This document shows positions 14,967 to 22,242 of a stretch of DNA of 28,245 nucleotides, in pieces. Source of the stretch: a virus; IMG/VR virus record IMGVR_UViG_3300043409_000630, positions 1 to 28,245 of that record. The stretch is one strand, 5' to 3'. Both the position numbers and the translations under genes were made by a program. Numbering within the stretch: the stretch's first letter is position 1; each line of letters starts with the position of its first letter. The notes below the pieces were generated by a model, which saw only the letters and a list, made by a program, of their open reading frames with translations, was not told the DNA's origin and ran no database searches.

Positions 14967-16068
14967 TATGTCTTGTCTCCGTTACTACATCGTCAATTAA
15001 TTCATTTTGATATGCATATTTGCAGAATGAACAAGCATGATGACGGCGACTTACGCCTGCACCACCAACTTGTGAATCATAAAATGCGGTGATACCTTCA
15101 ATATCACAAATCTTAAATTCATCATTTACTGCATAGTTATTCTCAGGTGCCAATTCAGCAGATGGGCACACATACACATTACCATCTGTAAACACACAAG
15201 GTTTAACCATGTGCATATAACAGTTATCATTTCTTCGTACACCTTTGAAATTGAAGTCTGACAAGAAAGCATATTTTAACTTGCCATTCTTTTCTTCGTG
15301 TATGGCAATCAACTCACCAATTTTAAGAATGTCTTTCTGTACTTCATCTACAGATTTAATTGCATTGAAGGCGATACGACATGGGATTTTCTTTTCTTCA
15401 ACCCATGCCAACATCTTCATAAAGTTTTCTTCTTTGTATGAATTTGATGCAAGTTTCTTGGCCTTTGTATCAGTCCATTCACCTGTAATATTTGGATTAG
15501 TAGAAGTCTCTGTTGCACCATCCCAAACATATGCGGCTGAGATTTCAATATCTAAACCTTCAAACACTTCAAGATGATACTCATATGGTTTTTTTTCATC
15601 CCACGAATACATGCCAAGGCGAACCCATGACAACATGTGCCAGTTTTTAATTTTCTTTAGGCGAGAACCATTCGTACAAATACCAATTTTTAGTCCACGA
15701 TTGTATGCGTGTTCAATCGCCTTGTCTAACTGTGGGTGCAATGTTGGTTCGCCACCGCCTGTAAACTCCATACCTAGAACACCAAGGTCTGCGAATTGGT
15801 CAATTGCAGATTTCATTTGGTCTAGTGTCAACATATCTTTCATTGCACGATTGGCAAAACAACAGAAAGAACAGGTTAGATTACACGGGTTTGCAGGTGA
15901 CATGTGAAACATTACAGGTTTTGGCCTTTCACCTTTTTGAATCAACTGTAGTCTATCCATGTGTTTCAATAACTTTACATGGTTACTGGTGTAACTACGG
16001 CCTTGTACCTTATCTTCAGGTATTGTTTGTTTCTTTTTCATTATCGCATTAGCATTAATTATTTCCAT
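14953..16068 (-). CDS. Radical SAM enzyme with SPASM-like C-terminal cluster site
   Basis: 371 aa. NPCNLTCSFCCF supplies the CX3CX2C motif (C62, C66, C69) for the [4Fe-4S] cluster that cleaves SAM. FTGGGEPTLHP at 102-112 is the GGE motif binding the SAM amino group, and ICTNGSRL follows. The C-terminal half has further cysteines (C283, C291, C301, C321, C346, C349) arranged as in SPASM/twitch auxiliary cluster domains. In glycan clusters such enzymes do epimerisation, dehydration or C-methylation of sugars, or modify a peptide; which applies here is open. AAAGGA lies 6 nt before the ATG, which overlaps the preceding TAA. Confidence 0.9.
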   Translation of the reverse strand: MEIINANAIMKKKQTIPEDKVQGRSYTSNHVKLLKHMDRLQLIQKGERPKPVMFHMSPANPCNLTCSFCCFANRAMKDMLTLDQMKSAIDQFADLGVLGMEFTGGGEPTLHPQLDKAIEHAYNRGLKIGICTNGSRLKKIKNWHMLSWVRLGMYSWDEKKPYEYHLEVFEGLDIEISAAYVWDGATETSTNPNITGEWTDTKAKKLASNSYKEENFMKMLAWVEEKKIPCRIAFNAIKSVDEVQKDILKIGELIAIHEEKNGKLKYAFLSDFNFKGVRRNDNCYMHMVKPCVFTDGNVYVCPSAELAPENNYAVNDEFKICDIEGITAFYDSQVGGAGVSRRHHACSFCKYAYQNELIDDVVTETRHNEFA

Positions 16069-16853
16069 TATATTCCTTTAATTATATTATCAAATATAGC
16101 CTTCATATGAGTTCTATCGTACATATGAATAAACGGGATGTAATCATTCAACAACTTCCCATTGTGTGTTTGTAACTTTGAAGGTAAAGTCATATTTGGA
16201 GTATAGTTGAATGTCATTATAGATTTATCATCAAATTCAATTGGGTCTATTCCAAATTGAGCATGAGACAATGCAAAGATAATTTCATCACACATACCAC
16301 CACGATACCAACGCTTACAATTCAACTCATCATATCTATATGCAACAGAATCACAGAAATTGAAAAACTCTGTTGCAGTCTTCCTAAAATATAAAAATCC
16401 ACCATGTGTATGTGGCACTTGTTTACCAAAGGCCGCAGACACTTCATGTATAGTAGCCCAATGCCATTGTGGATCAATTTTGTGTCCCATCATAGCAACA
16501 GGTTCTTCTCTTTTACTTAGGAATTCCCATAAATCATTAGCATTATACTGACATAATACGTCCGTGTCAAGAAAAATATTCTCATCATATTTAGCATAAT
16601 GAATCAAATTGATTTTGGGATATGTTCCGAACTTCTCAAATGCTTGTACACACAAGTTGAAGAAGTGGCTTACTGGTTGAAATTCTATTATATCGGTAAA
16701 TAAGTTTAATGATTTGGCGTACTCAATATCTTGTGCAAACACTAATACAGATATTGGTTTATCATCACCCTGTTTTCTAATAGTAGCAGCCAATAAGGCC
16801 GCTTCATTAATGTAATTTTGCCCTAAAGCAATTAGTATATAACCTTTACTCAT
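16068..16853 (-). CDS. Glycosyltransferase, GT-A fold (GT8-like)
   Basis: 261 aa. The start GYILIALGQNYINEAALL resembles the nucleotide-sugar binding N-terminus of GT-A enzymes. NIFLDTDVLCQYN carries the DxD metal/nucleotide motif (D96, D98) in the hydrophobic strand context seen in family GT8. HTHGGFLYF and KRWYRGGMCDEIIFALSH look like the acceptor loop. No membrane segment, so a cytoplasmic enzyme. Its start overlaps the upstream gene by 4 nt. Donor and acceptor are unknown. The DNA encoding the DTD motif also forms a perfect consensus sigma70 promoter (separate entry). Confidence 0.8.
   Translation of the reverse strand: MSKGYILIALGQNYINEAALLAATIRKQGDDKPISVLVFAQDIEYAKSLNLFTDIIEFQPVSHFFNLCVQAFEKFGTYPKINLIHYAKYDENIFLDTDVLCQYNANDLWEFLSKREEPVAMMGHKIDPQWHWATIHEVSAAFGKQVPHTHGGFLYFRKTATEFFNFCDSVAYRYDELNCKRWYRGGMCDEIIFALSHAQFGIDPIEFDDKSIMTFNYTPNMTLPSKLQTHNGKLLNDYIPFIHMYDRTHMKAIFDNIIKGI
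16542..16570 (-). promoter_or_regulatory. Perfect consensus sigma70 promoter sequence inside a coding region
   Basis: On the minus strand TTGACA (16570-16565), a 17-nt spacer and TATAAT (16547-16542), all twelve bases matching consensus. It lies within the glycosyltransferase gene over the codons for LDTDVLCQYN. A start near 16535 would give a transcript covering the radical SAM and two methyltransferase genes. Use in vivo is unknown, and partial coding constraint may explain the match. Confidence 0.5.
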
Positions 16854-17584
16854 ACTGTATTGAAAGAAAACCCAAGTACTTTTTGGTCTTCTTTATGTGC
16901 CTCAACTTCTTCATTATAATATCCTTTCATAAATTTAGGATAAACATTGTTCATGATATCATACATTTCTGCAAATGCAGCTGACTTATCATAATATGGA
17001 TTGTGTTTTGGTACATGATGCATACTTACCTCATGCATTACTGCTGTCTTAGCTTTCAATATAGAAGACATAACGATATCAAATCCCCAACCACTCTTTA
17101 CTTCATGGTACTTCCAAAACTCAACAAGAGCAGGCATCAATGAAGCATGAACAAATGGTCCCATACCTTCGACAAAATTGGTTAATGCAAATTTCATACT
17201 CTGGTCTTGAAATGTAACTGCATGTTGTTTTTCAGAATCATCATTCAATGATAGTTGAAATAATTTAATATCTTTTTCTTTAGCAATATTTATTGCACGA
17301 TTAATACTTTGAATATCGGTCACCAAATCATCATCCAAGAATCCAATATATTCATAACCACTATAATCAAACGTATCAAGGAACTGTTTGGCTATTTCCC
17401 ATTTCCAACCAGTACCTTTGAATAGATGGTCATATGAATTCGATTCCATATCAAAATCTTTATATTGATACACAACAGTTTCATACATTCTTGTATCTTT
17501 AGTATATCTCCAATGATTTTCTGGATCATAATCTCTATGAAAACTCATTGGTACTCCGGCTGCACAAAATATTAAACTTTTCAT
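16850..17584 (-). CDS. DUF707-like putative glycosyltransferase
   Basis: 244 aa. The core YEYIGFLDDDLVTDIQSINR (79-98) contains D84-D86, a DDD variant of the GT-A DxD motif, in the context I associate with DUF707 proteins. FVEGMGPFVHASLMPALVE and SGWGFDIVMSS resemble the acceptor-side segments of that family, and HHVPKHNPYY supplies a late His. No signal peptide. The ribosome-binding site before ATG 17584 is weak. The gene follows the cytidylyltransferase gene by 9 nt. A sugar-transfer role fits the neighbours; linkage and substrate are unknown. Confidence 0.72.
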   Translation of the reverse strand: MKSLIFCAAGVPMSFHRDYDPENHWRYTKDTRMYETVVYQYKDFDMESNSYDHLFKGTGWKWEIAKQFLDTFDYSGYEYIGFLDDDLVTDIQSINRAINIAKEKDIKLFQLSLNDDSEKQHAVTFQDQSMKFALTNFVEGMGPFVHASLMPALVEFWKYHEVKSGWGFDIVMSSILKAKTAVMHEVSMHHVPKHNPYYDKSAAFAEMYDIMNNVYPKFMKGYYNEEVEAHKEDQKVLGFSFNTV

Positions 17585-17593
17585 TTTATAATC

Positions 17594-18106
17594 TCATTTA
17601 TAAGGAGGAACAAAATTCATATCACCATATTTTTTAAGTAATTCTGGTGAGTGTGGTAAATCAGTTTGTATTGGTTTTTCTTCCAATCGTTCTTTCTCTA
17701 AAAGATAAACACGATTCCTTAATTCAGTTGAACTAAATGTGTGCTGTCTTTTATGATAGTGTAATTCAATACCATTCTCTAAACAGTACTGTTTGCCAGT
17801 AAAATCTCTACTCAAATATTCTTCACTAAGGAATCGAATATGCATTGTTTGTGTTTTGATTAAATTCAACAAACTCGCTTCTGTATCATATAGAAGAATT
17901 TCATCGACATACTTACAGGCTTGCAATTGAACATATCGTTCATATACTGATTGACTTGGTTTGTTTTTAATACCTGGTCTATCAATAGATGGGTCAACTT
18001 GTAATGCGACTTTCATATAATCACACAATTCTTTTTCCATCTTCAGCATTGTTACATGACCAGCATGAAACAAATCAAATGAAGAGCAATTAAATCCTAT
18101 TTTCAT
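17594..18106 (-). CDS. Cytidylyltransferase-family nucleotidyltransferase
   Basis: From ATG 18106 the protein is 170 aa. An upstream in-frame start at 18190 would add 28 residues overlapping the previous gene, and the fold begins right at the later Met, so I use 18106. SSFDLFHAGHVTML holds the HxGH nucleotide-binding motif (H14, H17). HTFSSTELRNR is the [IF]SSTxxR loop, and DEILLYD lies between. These are hallmarks of the TagD/RfaE-C type enzymes that activate glycerol phosphate, ethanolamine phosphate or heptose with CTP/ATP. In this cluster it probably makes an activated building block for the glycosyltransferases. It follows the preceding stop by one base. Confidence 0.85.
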   Translation of the reverse strand: MKIGFNCSSFDLFHAGHVTMLKMEKELCDYMKVALQVDPSIDRPGIKNKPSQSVYERYVQLQACKYVDEILLYDTEASLLNLIKTQTMHIRFLSEEYLSRDFTGKQYCLENGIELHYHKRQHTFSSTELRNRVYLLEKERLEEKPIQTDLPHSPELLKKYGDMNFVPPYK

Positions 18107-18107
18107 A

Positions 18108-18965
18108 TTATTTTGTACCGTATTTTTTATCAATGATTTCTTTCCACTTCGGAACTCTATTGTATTGATGTAACAAAACATATCGTTCACCCTTACTATT
18201 TACCGCATATTCACCATCAAATTGTGGCTCAGGACACAATAAGTTTGGTCTAAAAGAATCTATTTTATTAGGGTCAACTGTTGTTCCGCATTGGCAAGCC
18301 CAATTCGAATCGTGGTCATTAAACTTAGTAATGGATTTATATGGTTCTAATGACAACATCAAATTAACACCTGCTTGGTCTGGCATAGGTTCTTTTGAAT
18401 ATTGTATTGCAAGAAATACTGCCATTGAGAAGTCAATAAAAGTTGTGTAATCTCCTGCCATTGTTCCTGCATTGAATATTGGCATATCTTGCATATATGA
18501 ATGAATTACAGGACCAAATGTACTGTTCATATTCTCATTACCCCAAGCCTCATCTTTATATTTGAGACCTTCACCACCACAATTTAGTTTCTTATCGCCT
18601 AGATTTTTCTCTAACCAATCTGAAGGATTTGATTGAAAAACTACATCAACACAATCGGTTGAAATTATATATCGTATATCAGTAAACTTTTTAAGGAAAT
18701 ACCAATTAACGAAATGTCTAGCCATAGGAACTTGATGACCAAAATTCTCCATGTATAAGAATCCATCATCATTTGCGTTTCTTTTGTTACTTGCAAGAAT
18801 AACTTCAACACCATTATCTGTCAAATTTTTAATTGTGTAGTCTGATACATTAAAACATATCATAACTTTTCGGCCAGTAAACCCACAAGAATTTAGAGAG
18901 TTTACCCAATTCTCTAATCTGTGATATTCATAAGACGAGACTGCACTAATAACTAAATCTTGCAT
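18108..18965 (-). CDS. Putative glycosyltransferase (GT-A-like, phage type)
   Basis: 285 aa. ISAVSSYEYHRLENWVNSL at the N-terminus looks like a nucleotide-sugar site, and IISTDCVDVVFQSNP at 100-114 has a D104xxD107 pair in the place of a DxD motif. PIFNAGTMAGDYTTFIDF and MPDQAGVNLMLS (DQ motif) match the acceptor and catalytic segments seen in GT8- and DUF-type sugar transferases. RYVLLHQYNR near the end is a typical closing His segment. It overlaps the epimerase gene by 13 nt. The glycosyltransferase call rests on these motifs and on context; the sugar is unknown. Confidence 0.7.
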   Translation of the reverse strand: MQDLVISAVSSYEYHRLENWVNSLNSCGFTGRKVMICFNVSDYTIKNLTDNGVEVILASNKRNANDDGFLYMENFGHQVPMARHFVNWYFLKKFTDIRYIISTDCVDVVFQSNPSDWLEKNLGDKKLNCGGEGLKYKDEAWGNENMNSTFGPVIHSYMQDMPIFNAGTMAGDYTTFIDFSMAVFLAIQYSKEPMPDQAGVNLMLSLEPYKSITKFNDHDSNWACQCGTTVDPNKIDSFRPNLLCPEPQFDGEYAVNSKGERYVLLHQYNRVPKWKEIIDKKYGTK

Positions 18966-19747
18966 AAATTTTCTCCAATCATTTTCAATTCATTCATATA
19001 ATTTTTTTTAATTTCTATCTGAAATTCGGACTGTAATTTGTTATTATCTAACATGAATTGGTCTGTTATTTTATCACCATATTCAAAACTACCAGAACCA
19101 TAACCTTCAATCAAATTTTTAGCCACATTACCTATTTTTAAACCATAATTACTACTTAAATTATATGTGCCTGTTTTCTTCGAATCACATATAATTTTCA
19201 ACACCCTAGAAACTTCATCCACAAGAATAAAATCTCTTTTGATTTGTTCACTCAATTCAAACACTATTTTATCATTTTCCTTTAATTGTGTCAAGCAAAA
19301 TCCTAAAAAAGAATTTCTTCCATGTTCATTGCCGAAAACATTTGAAGCTCTCAGAATGGTATAGTTGCCAAAATTACTTTGTATTTTATTTTCGGTAATA
19401 TATTTGTTTTCTGAGTAGTTATCAATAGGTTTAATTTCAGATGTTTCGGTATAGGTAATCAAATCATCCGATTGGCCATAAACCTTACGAGTACTTAACA
19501 TAACAAAATGACATGCATTTTCATGTGACTTTTTGGCAACAATAAAATCTATATTGTTTTGTTCTTCGTATTTTTTTGTTCTAAAATCTGGTGATATGGA
19601 ACAATTAAAAACTGTACCATAGGATGAAAAATCAGTTGTGCTGATTTCTTTGTGAGAGATTAAATCTATGTTGCTTGACTGGTTAGAAAAGTTTTGGCCA
19701 ATAAAACTATTCTTACCTACTACAAGTATTTTATTCACATTATTCAT
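18953..19747 (-). CDS. NAD(P)-dependent sugar epimerase/reductase (extended SDR)
   Basis: 264 aa, slightly short for the family. The Rossmann start ILVVGKNSFIGQN (7-19) is a variant of GxxGxxG. LSTRKVYGQSDD (84-95) gives the catalytic Ser/Thr, and YSENK (111-115) is the YxxxK catalytic pair. ILRASNVFGNEHGR is the SDR segment following the active site. The length and the late part resemble RmlD-like dTDP-4-dehydrorhamnose reductases and related epimerases. It would supply a nucleotide sugar to the transferases downstream. First gene of the glycan block; no clear promoter in front. Confidence 0.85.
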   Translation of the reverse strand: MNNVNKILVVGKNSFIGQNFSNQSSNIDLISHKEISTTDFSSYGTVFNCSISPDFRTKKYEEQNNIDFIVAKKSHENACHFVMLSTRKVYGQSDDLITYTETSEIKPIDNYSENKYITENKIQSNFGNYTILRASNVFGNEHGRNSFLGFCLTQLKENDKIVFELSEQIKRDFILVDEVSRVLKIICDSKKTGTYNLSSNYGLKIGNVAKNLIEGYGSGSFEYGDKITDQFMLDNNKLQSEFQIEIKKNYMNELKMIGENLCKI

Positions 19748-19760
19748 AACAAAAAATTAT

Positions 19761-20048
19761 TTATTTCGTGTGTTGTTTAAAACTCTTTAACTTACCTTGA
19801 CCTGGTGTATCACTCTTATATGTATTCACCAATGTATTCGTACCATCTTGACCAGCACCTGATTTAGGTAAAATATCTGGACTAACACTCTCTCTTTTAG
19901 TAATATCTCTATACTTTAATTGCTCTTCTCGTTCTCTATCACGCTTAGACCGATGTTGCATAATCTTTGGAGGATTTTGTATACTCTTAACTGTATGAGC
20001 AATCACATCACCTTTTGATTTTGTTATACGTTTAATTGCACCTAACAT
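19761..20048 (-). CDS. Small basic protein of unknown function
   Basis: 95 aa, strongly basic (SKRDREREEQLKYRDITKR in the middle), with no hydrophobic segment or recognised motif. The second half is Ser/Gly/Thr-rich and probably disordered. The gene begins one base after the stop of the 20050-20328 gene and ends 13 nt before the epimerase start, so it shares their transcript. I do not recognise the family; nucleic-acid binding is possible from charge alone. Confidence 0.5.
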   Translation of the reverse strand: MLGAIKRITKSKGDVIAHTVKSIQNPPKIMQHRSKRDREREEQLKYRDITKRESVSPDILPKSGAGQDGTNTLVNTYKSDTPGQGKLKSFKQHTK

Positions 20049-20049
20049 A

Positions 20050-20328
20050 TTACCCTCTTGTCAATGTAAGAATCTTTTGAACCTGTGCTTCAAGAATTGG
20101 TTTACGATTAGGCCAATTGATGTATGGTTTGTCTGCCGTCTTTAAAAGATTGGATAAAAAAGGCATAATAAGTTTTTCCACTTGTATCAATCTTGCTTTG
20201 TATTCTTCAACTGTTTCATCTTTTTCAGCAATGACTGCATTATATTCTTCTTCTGATACCGCAGAGAATCCGAAATCTTCTGATGCAGCATAAGAATCTA
20301 TTATACTTTGTATATTATAACCAGCCAT
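20050..20328 (-). CDS. Conserved small phage protein
   Basis: 92 aa from ATG 20328, chosen over the TTG one codon earlier because AAGGAT is well spaced for the ATG. The helical N-terminus contains DFGFSAVSEEEYNAVI. The C-terminal VEKLIMPFLSNLLKTADKP then YINWPNRKPILEAQVQKIL is, from memory, nearly invariant in a small conserved protein of T4-like marine phages, but no function is known to me. No cysteine and no membrane segment. It starts the gene string leading into the glycan block; no sigma70 or late consensus is visible before it. Confidence 0.7.
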   Translation of the reverse strand: MAGYNIQSIIDSYAASEDFGFSAVSEEEYNAVIAEKDETVEEYKARLIQVEKLIMPFLSNLLKTADKPYINWPNRKPILEAQVQKILTLTRG

Positions 20329-20342
20329 CAATTATCCTTTTT

Positions 20343-20350
20343 TATAAATA
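20343..20350 (+). promoter_or_regulatory. T4 late promoter (TATAAATA) for the plus-strand homing endonuclease
   Basis: An exact TATAAATA on the plus strand, 62 nt before ATG 20412, the only plus-strand gene. The predicted start near 20356 gives a leader of about 56 nt with AAGGA (20398-20402) before the start codon. T4 homing endonuclease genes such as I-TevI are likewise late-expressed. Confidence 0.75.
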
Positions 20351-20353
20351 GGT

Positions 20354-20384
20354 GTGGGTCGCCAACCACCACAGTCGCACCCAC
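20354..20384 (+). other. GC-rich stem-loop in the leader of the plus-strand homing endonuclease
   Basis: GTGGGT (20354-20359) pairs with ACCCAC (20379-20384); a bulged C then allows two more CG pairs inside. The stretch 20351-20386 is about 69% GC in otherwise AT-rich DNA. There is no U-run after it on either strand, so it does not look like a terminator. Role unknown. Confidence 0.4.
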
Positions 20385-20411
20385 CCTAACAGTTTATAAG
20401 GAACTATCAGC

Positions 20412-20984
20412 ATGAATATTTATACAATATATAAAGCCATAAACAAAATTAACGGTAAAGTATACATTGGTTTTGATTCTAATTGGCCACACAGAAAAAA
20501 TTCTCATAAATCATATCACAAAAAACAAGACACAAAATTTTATAGAGCCATAAAAAAATATGGTTGGGACAATTTTGAATGGAATGTAATATATCAATCT
20601 ACCGATAGAGATTACACTAAAGATATTATGGAAAATTATTTTATTTTAGAACATAATTCTTTTAATGATGGTTATAATTCAACTTTAGGTGGTGATGGAA
20701 CTTTTGGCATTTCTAAAAAAGGATCAAAAGTTCCATATAATCATAATGGGTGGATTGGTAAAAAACATACAGAAGAAACCAGAAAAAAAATGTCTGAAAG
20801 TATGAAAGGTAAAAAACATCCTAATTTGAAACAAAGTGGATCAAAAAATCCTTATGCTAAAAAAATAAAAACTCCTTTTGGTATCTTTAGTAGTATTAAG
20901 GAAGCATCAGAAGAAACAAAAATAGCATATCATAAAATTTGCAAATTGCTTAAAACAAATCCAAATTGGTCATATTTATTTTGA
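20412..20984 (+). CDS. GIY-YIG homing endonuclease with NUMOD domains
   Basis: 190 aa. The GIY-YIG nuclease core spans 1-92: IYTIYKA and KVYIGF form the two tyrosine strands, HRKNSH has the conserved Arg (R28) and His, and E74 in ENYFI is the metal-binding glutamate. GKKHTEETRKKMSESMKGKK (116-135) is a NUMOD3 helical DNA-binding repeat, and FGIFSSIKEASEETKIAYHK (156-175) a NUMOD1-like helix-turn-helix. It is a free-standing mobile gene with its own late promoter, on the strand opposite its neighbours. Its last 9 bases overlap the 3' end of the convergent DUF6267 gene. The sequence is more AT-rich than its neighbours. It probably cuts intronless relatives near this site. Confidence 0.93.
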   Translation: MNIYTIYKAINKINGKVYIGFDSNWPHRKNSHKSYHKKQDTKFYRAIKKYGWDNFEWNVIYQSTDRDYTKDIMENYFILEHNSFNDGYNSTLGGDGTFGISKKGSKVPYNHNGWIGKKHTEETRKKMSESMKGKKHPNLKQSGSKNPYAKKIKTPFGIFSSIKEASEETKIAYHKICKLLKTNPNWSYLF

Positions 20985-22160
20985 CCAATTTTTCTGAGCG
21001 GTAAAATTCAGGTGAGAAAACTCGAGCCGGTCTACCAACTTTACAGCTCCTCCAGTAGTTTTGGATACGGCTACGAATCCTTCAGGATTCGTCACTTTGA
21101 AACCGTCTTCTGTTTGTACGAATGTACTTGTAACTTGTTTCATCTGTTGTAACTTCTTAATAATCATATTCTTGGCATCAACCATGCCATTTTGTATATC
21201 GAATATATTTTTCAAATCGTTTGCAGCACCACGGAGAGTACGCATGATTTCATTCTTAATCATGGTCTTATCTCTCTTTGTCTTCTCCATCTTTGCAGAA
21301 ACAATATCTTTGTTTAGTTTTTCTTCGACCCACTTTAGCAATTCTCTTGTGTGTGCGGCAGTATTAGTAATCTTTTGGCCTTCACGCACTTTGGTGTTGT
21401 TGAATGTTTTAATGTATTCTCTAACTGTATCATTACCAGAAATTCTACCAATAGACATTGCACTTGTTTGTTTGAATAATGAACCAACAAAGGAAAGAAT
21501 AGAAGTTATTTGTTTTGTTTCTTCTTCTGTGAATGATGCAGTACCAGATGCATCGGTAAAATATGCATCACGAAACCAAACATCTTTAGTTGGTGTAAGA
21601 TTTCTGATATCAATGTTAAATGATGCCTTCATATCAGCAAATGTTCTACCTGTATATGAAGTATGAAACACAACGCCCATCTGTGCAGCTTGCATTGTCT
21701 TTGCCAACTTAGAATCAGAAGGCACAGCATATATCAATGTGTTTGGTTGAAATGTGATATAACTTTCACCATCAAGTGTTTTCTCAGAGAGGTCACCTTT
21801 TGCAAACATCATATCACCTTGCAATACACCTTTGATACCAAGTTTTGGAAGATATCGTAGAGCAACTTTAAGTTTTGCATTAAGACCTTCACCTGGATGA
21901 TTCTTATCAATGTCTGCATCGGCATAATTCAACTTTGCATTTGCATTAAAGACACCTTTTGTACCAACAAAGAATTTACCATTGTCTGGATTAATACCAC
22001 AAAAGATTGCGGGTGAACCATCCCACTTTGTTGTGGTGTTTACTTTTGACGATGAATGGCCCGCAAGCATATCTCTCAATGCCTGTAAAAAATTAATTGC
22101 ATCACGACCACCTTGCACACCACGATTTAGAATTTCATCTTCAAGGTGTTCATTACTCAA
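20976..22160 (-). CDS. DUF6267-like protein with ligase-type KxDG motif
   Basis: 394 aa in frame. TTKWDGSPAIFCG has K45-x-D-G, like motif I (nucleotidyl-lysine) of DNA/RNA ligases. FFVGTKG may be motif Ia, GVLQGDMMF (111-119) resembles motif III, and PEGFVAV (359-365) with AVKLVDR (372-378) resembles motifs IV and V. I know this family as DUF6267, phage proteins without assigned function; a covalent nucleotidyltransferase or polynucleotide ligase is my inference. The only start in frame before residue 31 is TTG 22160, with no Shine-Dalgarno. An upstream ORF (22242) runs into it one frame off and stops at 22153, so the original N-terminus is probably detached. Homing endonuclease genes lie at both ends. 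Confidence 0.75.
   Translation of the reverse strand: MSNEHLEDEILNRGVQGGRDAINFLQALRDMLAGHSSSKVNTTTKWDGSPAIFCGINPDNGKFFVGTKGVFNANAKLNYADADIDKNHPGEGLNAKLKVALRYLPKLGIKGVLQGDMMFAKGDLSEKTLDGESYITFQPNTLIYAVPSDSKLAKTMQAAQMGVVFHTSYTGRTFADMKASFNIDIRNLTPTKDVWFRDAYFTDASGTASFTEEETKQITSILSFVGSLFKQTSAMSIGRISGNDTVREYIKTFNNTKVREGQKITNTAAHTRELLKWVEEKLNKDIVSAKMEKTKRDKTMIKNEIMRTLRGAANDLKNIFDIQNGMVDAKNMIIKKLQQMKQVTSTFVQTEDGFKVTNPEGFVAVSKTTGGAVKLVDRLEFSHLNFTAQKNWSK
22134..22152 (-). repeat. Direct repeat, downstream copy (start of the DUF6267 gene)
   Basis: 19 nt matching 22909-22927 at 18 positions. It encodes EHLEDE in the DUF6267 frame. The homing endonuclease gene lies between the copies, and similarity continues loosely for about ten bases beyond. 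Confidence 0.65.
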
Positions 22161-22242
22161 GATGTAAATTTTTGCCGCTTTTTTCTTCAGCTAAAATTAC
22201 ATCTTGAGAGCCCTCCATGGTAAAGTTTTTAAAATTAAACAT
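22153..22242 (-). pseudogene. 29-aa leader ORF, frame-shifted 5' end of the DUF6267 gene
   Basis: ATG 22242 to TAA 22155-22153. The peptide begins MFNFKNFTME and ends KSGKNLHLE. Reading on after a +1 shift at the TAA gives NEHLEDEILN, the start of the DUF6267 protein, so the two frames look like one broken gene. GKNxHLEHxED is what I would expect at this point in intact relatives (from memory). It overlaps the last bases of the homing endonuclease gene. It may still be translated and help re-initiation at TTG 22160. Confidence 0.5.

Noticed and set aside
9390-16068. Identical peptide KVQGRSY in the 346-aa protein and in the radical SAM enzyme
   Set aside because: The DNA differs, the surrounding residues differ and the contexts are unrelated. 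A seven-residue match is not enough to claim homology.
17595-17602. TATAAATG on the minus strand before the 17584 gene
   Set aside because: The last base departs from the late consensus and the element is only 11 nt from the ATG, leaving no room for a ribosome-binding site. It also overlaps the preceding stop codon.
21061-21666. 201-aa open frame on the plus strand
   Set aside because: Complement of the DUF6267 coding region, with hydrophobic shadow composition and no motif. The minus-strand frame has clear conserved motifs.
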